A stretch of 5,430 nucleotides of DNA from assembly GCA_938092195.1 (NCBI GenBank), contig CALKHD010000238.1, forward strand, positions 1 to 5,430. The letters are read 5' to 3'. This document shows, in pieces, positions 3,712 to 5,430 of the stretch. The notes under the pieces were generated by a model. That model worked only from the letters and a program-made list of their open reading frames with translations. It was not told where the DNA came from and searched no databases. Both the position numbers and the translations under genes were made by a program. How positions within the stretch are numbered: position 1 is the stretch's first letter; every line of letters begins with the position of its first letter. The DNA is from an uncultured Flavobacteriales bacterium. GTDB lineage: Bacteria > Bacteroidota > Bacteroidia > Flavobacteriales_D > Sanyastnellaceae.

Positions 3712-5430
3712 TCAGACCTCGAAGCGATCGAGGTTCATAATCTTGTCCCAAGCGGCCACAAAGTCGGCCACGAAGCGGGTTTCCCCATCTCCTGAACCAT
3801 ACACTTCGGCCACGGCACGCAGCTCGGTGTTGGAACCGAAAATCAAGTCCACACGGGTGCCTGACCACTTGGTGGCCCCCGATGTCCTGTCTTTTCCAAC
3901 GAAGGTGTGATCGGCACTGTCTGCCGCTGTCCACTCCGTCTCCAAGTCCAACAAGTTCACGAAGAAGTCATTGGACAACACACCCGGCCGGTCGGTGAAA
4001 ACACCGTGGGCTGAGCCATCATAGTTGGCCCCCAACGCACGCATGCCACCAAACACCGCCGTCATCTCTGGCGCGGTCAAGGTCATGAGTTGCGCCTTGT
4101 CGACCAGCATCTCTTCTGGTGTGACGCCGGCCTTCTTGCCGTTGAAGTAGTTCCGGAATCCGTCGGCCTGCGGCTCGAGGATGCTGAAGCTTTCCACGTC
4201 GGTCATCTCATCGTTCGCATCGGTGCGGCCAGGAGTGAAAGGAACCGTGACGTTGTGGCCTGCATCTTGAGCGGCCTTCTCAATGGCAGCGCATCCGCCC
4301 AACACGATCAAGTCGGCCATGGACACTTGCTTCCCTCCGGCTTGGAAGGCGGACTGAACGCCCGCGAGGGCATCCAACACCTTGCCCAGCTGGGTGGGGT
4401 TGTTGGCTTCCCAATCCACTTGAGGCGCGAGACGAACCCGGCCTCCGTTGGCTCCGCCGCGCTTGTCGCTGTTGCGGAACGTAGAGGCTGAAGCCCAAGC
4501 AGCTGACACCAGCTCCGACACCGTGCACCCCGCAGCCAAAATACTGGCCTTCAGCGAAGTCACATCTGAATCGCTCACCAACTCATGGTCCACAGCGGGA
4601 ACAGGATCTTGCCAAATGAGCACCTCCTGTGGCACCTCAGCACCGAGATAACGGGCCGCGGGGCCCATGTCCCTGTGGGTCAACTTGTACCACGCGCGGG
4701 CAAAGGCATCGGCAAACTCATCTGGGTTCTCCAGGAATCGCTTGGAGATTTCACCATAAGCAGGATCGAAGCGCATGCTCAAGTCCGTTGTGAGCATGGT
4801 GGGCTGGTGGCGCTTGTCGCTGTCGTGGGCATCGGGCACCAAGTCGGCGGCCTCTCCATTGACAGGAACCCACTGTTGGGCGCCAGCTGGACTCTTGCTC
4901 AACTCCCACTCGAAGCCAAAGAGGTTCTCGAAGTAGTTGTTGGTCCACTTTGTGGGGGAGTGCGTCCAGATGCCTTCCAATCCACTCGTGATGGTGTCTG
5001 GGCCAGCTCCTGTGCCAAAGCTGTTCTTCCAGCCTGTGCCTTGCTCGGCAATGGTGGCTCCTGCAGGCTCGGCCCCCACATGCTCACCAGGATCGGCAGC
5101 GCCGTGGGTCTTGCCAAATATGTGTCCCCCGGCAATCAAAGCCACGGTCTCCTCGTCGTTCATGGCCATGCGGCCAAAAGTCTCCCGAATGTCATGGGCA
5201 GCAGCCAAGGGGTCTGCATTCCCGTTGGGGCCTTCTGGGTTCACATAGATCAAACCCATTTGAACTGCCGCAAGTGGGTCCTCCAAATCACGTTCACCAG
5301 AATAACGTTTATCGCCCAGCCATTCTGTTTCGACACCCCAATAGATGTCTTCTTCTGGTTCAAAAATATCGGCACGGCCACCCGCAAAACCGAATGTCTT
5401 AAAGCCCATGGACTCAAGCGCGGCATTGCC
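3712..5430 (-). CDS. katG: Catalase-peroxidase KatG (N-terminus off the right edge)
   Basis: Haem b catalase-peroxidase that destroys hydrogen peroxide and also has broad peroxidase activity. The window holds the last 572 residues of a family usually about 720-750 long; roughly 160-170 N-terminal residues, including the distal Arg/Trp/His, are outside. Numbering from the first visible residue: Tyr62 (GLIYVNPEGP) and Met88 (RMAMNDEET) sit 26 apart, as do the Tyr and Met of the Met-Tyr-Trp adduct needed for catalase activity; His103 is the proximal haem ligand; Trp155 and Asp216 (TTDLSMRFDP) are its proximal partners; Arg253 (THRDMGP) is the mobile arginine. The second, haem-free peroxidase-like domain follows and ends MNLDRFEV as usual. 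From proximal His to the C-terminus it is nearly the same length as the M. tuberculosis enzyme, so there is no truncation or frameshift. One oddity is Ile104 after the proximal His, where the family normally has Thr. It converges with pirin; promoter and any OxyR/PerR site are not visible. Confidence 0.98.
   Translation of the reverse strand, partial: GNAALESMGFKTFGFAGGRADIFEPEEDIYWGVETEWLGDKRYSGERDLEDPLAAVQMGLIYVNPEGPNGNADPLAAAHDIRETFGRMAMNDEETVALIAGGHIFGKTHGAADPGEHVGAEPAGATIAEQGTGWKNSFGTGAGPDTITSGLEGIWTHSPTKWTNNYFENLFGFEWELSKSPAGAQQWVPVNGEAADLVPDAHDSDKRHQPTMLTTDLSMRFDPAYGEISKRFLENPDEFADAFARAWYKLTHRDMGPAARYLGAEVPQEVLIWQDPVPAVDHELVSDSDVTSLKASILAAGCTVSELVSAAWASASTFRNSDKRGGANGGRVRLAPQVDWEANNPTQLGKVLDALAGVQSAFQAGGKQVSMADLIVLGGCAAIEKAAQDAGHNVTVPFTPGRTDANDEMTDVESFSILEPQADGFRNYFNGKKAGVTPEEMLVDKAQLMTLTAPEMTAVFGGMRALGANYDGSAHGVFTDRPGVLSNDFFVNLLDLETEWTAADSADHTFVGKDRTSGATKWSGTRVDLIFGSNTELRAVAEVYGSGDGETRFVADFVAAWDKIMNLDRFEV

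Noticed and set aside
3449..3934. Minus-strand 161-residue frame spanning the pirin end and katG end
   Set aside because: Runs across a strong terminator and two clearly coding regions in other frames; no protein-like features.

Overview
The window looks like ordinary chromosomal DNA from a fairly GC-rich member of the Bacteroidota, possibly the Flavobacteriales/Sphingobacteria side. The signs are a tRNA gene without an encoded CCA, a tRNA promoter resembling the Bacteroidota -7 motif, weak Shine-Dalgarno sequences, and a secreted protein whose signal peptide ends in an 'AQ'-type junction. The phylum call is an inference from these weak signs, not from a marker gene.

Layout from left to right. 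Positions 1-197 hold the start of a small exported, probably coiled-coil protein on the minus strand, cut by the window edge and clearly AT-richer (about 44% GC by hand count) than the rest. Positions 198-610 contain no convincing gene, but do hold a 10-bp palindrome, three 8-bp direct repeats at a 12-bp pitch, and an imperfect hairpin. Then come a tRNA-Pro(UGG) gene with its own promoter-like element and a strong UUCG-loop terminator, a SulP-family anion transporter, and a small membrane-anchored acidic protein, all on the minus strand. A 114-bp divergent spacer separates these from a plus-strand pirin-family protein. The pirin gene converges on katG (catalase-peroxidase, minus strand, N-terminal quarter beyond the right edge). 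A 16-bp hairpin lies between the two and serves as terminator for both.

How the genes fit together. The small membrane protein, the SulP transporter and tRNA-Pro are co-oriented with gaps of 70 and 40 bp, so a transcript may run through all three to the terminator at 611-636. Pirin and KatG are both metalloproteins sometimes tied to oxidative stress, but they converge and are not an operon. No multigene novel system (defence island, CRISPR, biosynthetic cluster) is visible. The most unusual signals are the non-coding stretch on the 3' side of tRNA-Pro, where composition changes and phased repeats occur (a possible integration boundary), and an Ile in place of the usual small residue directly after the proximal haem histidine of KatG.
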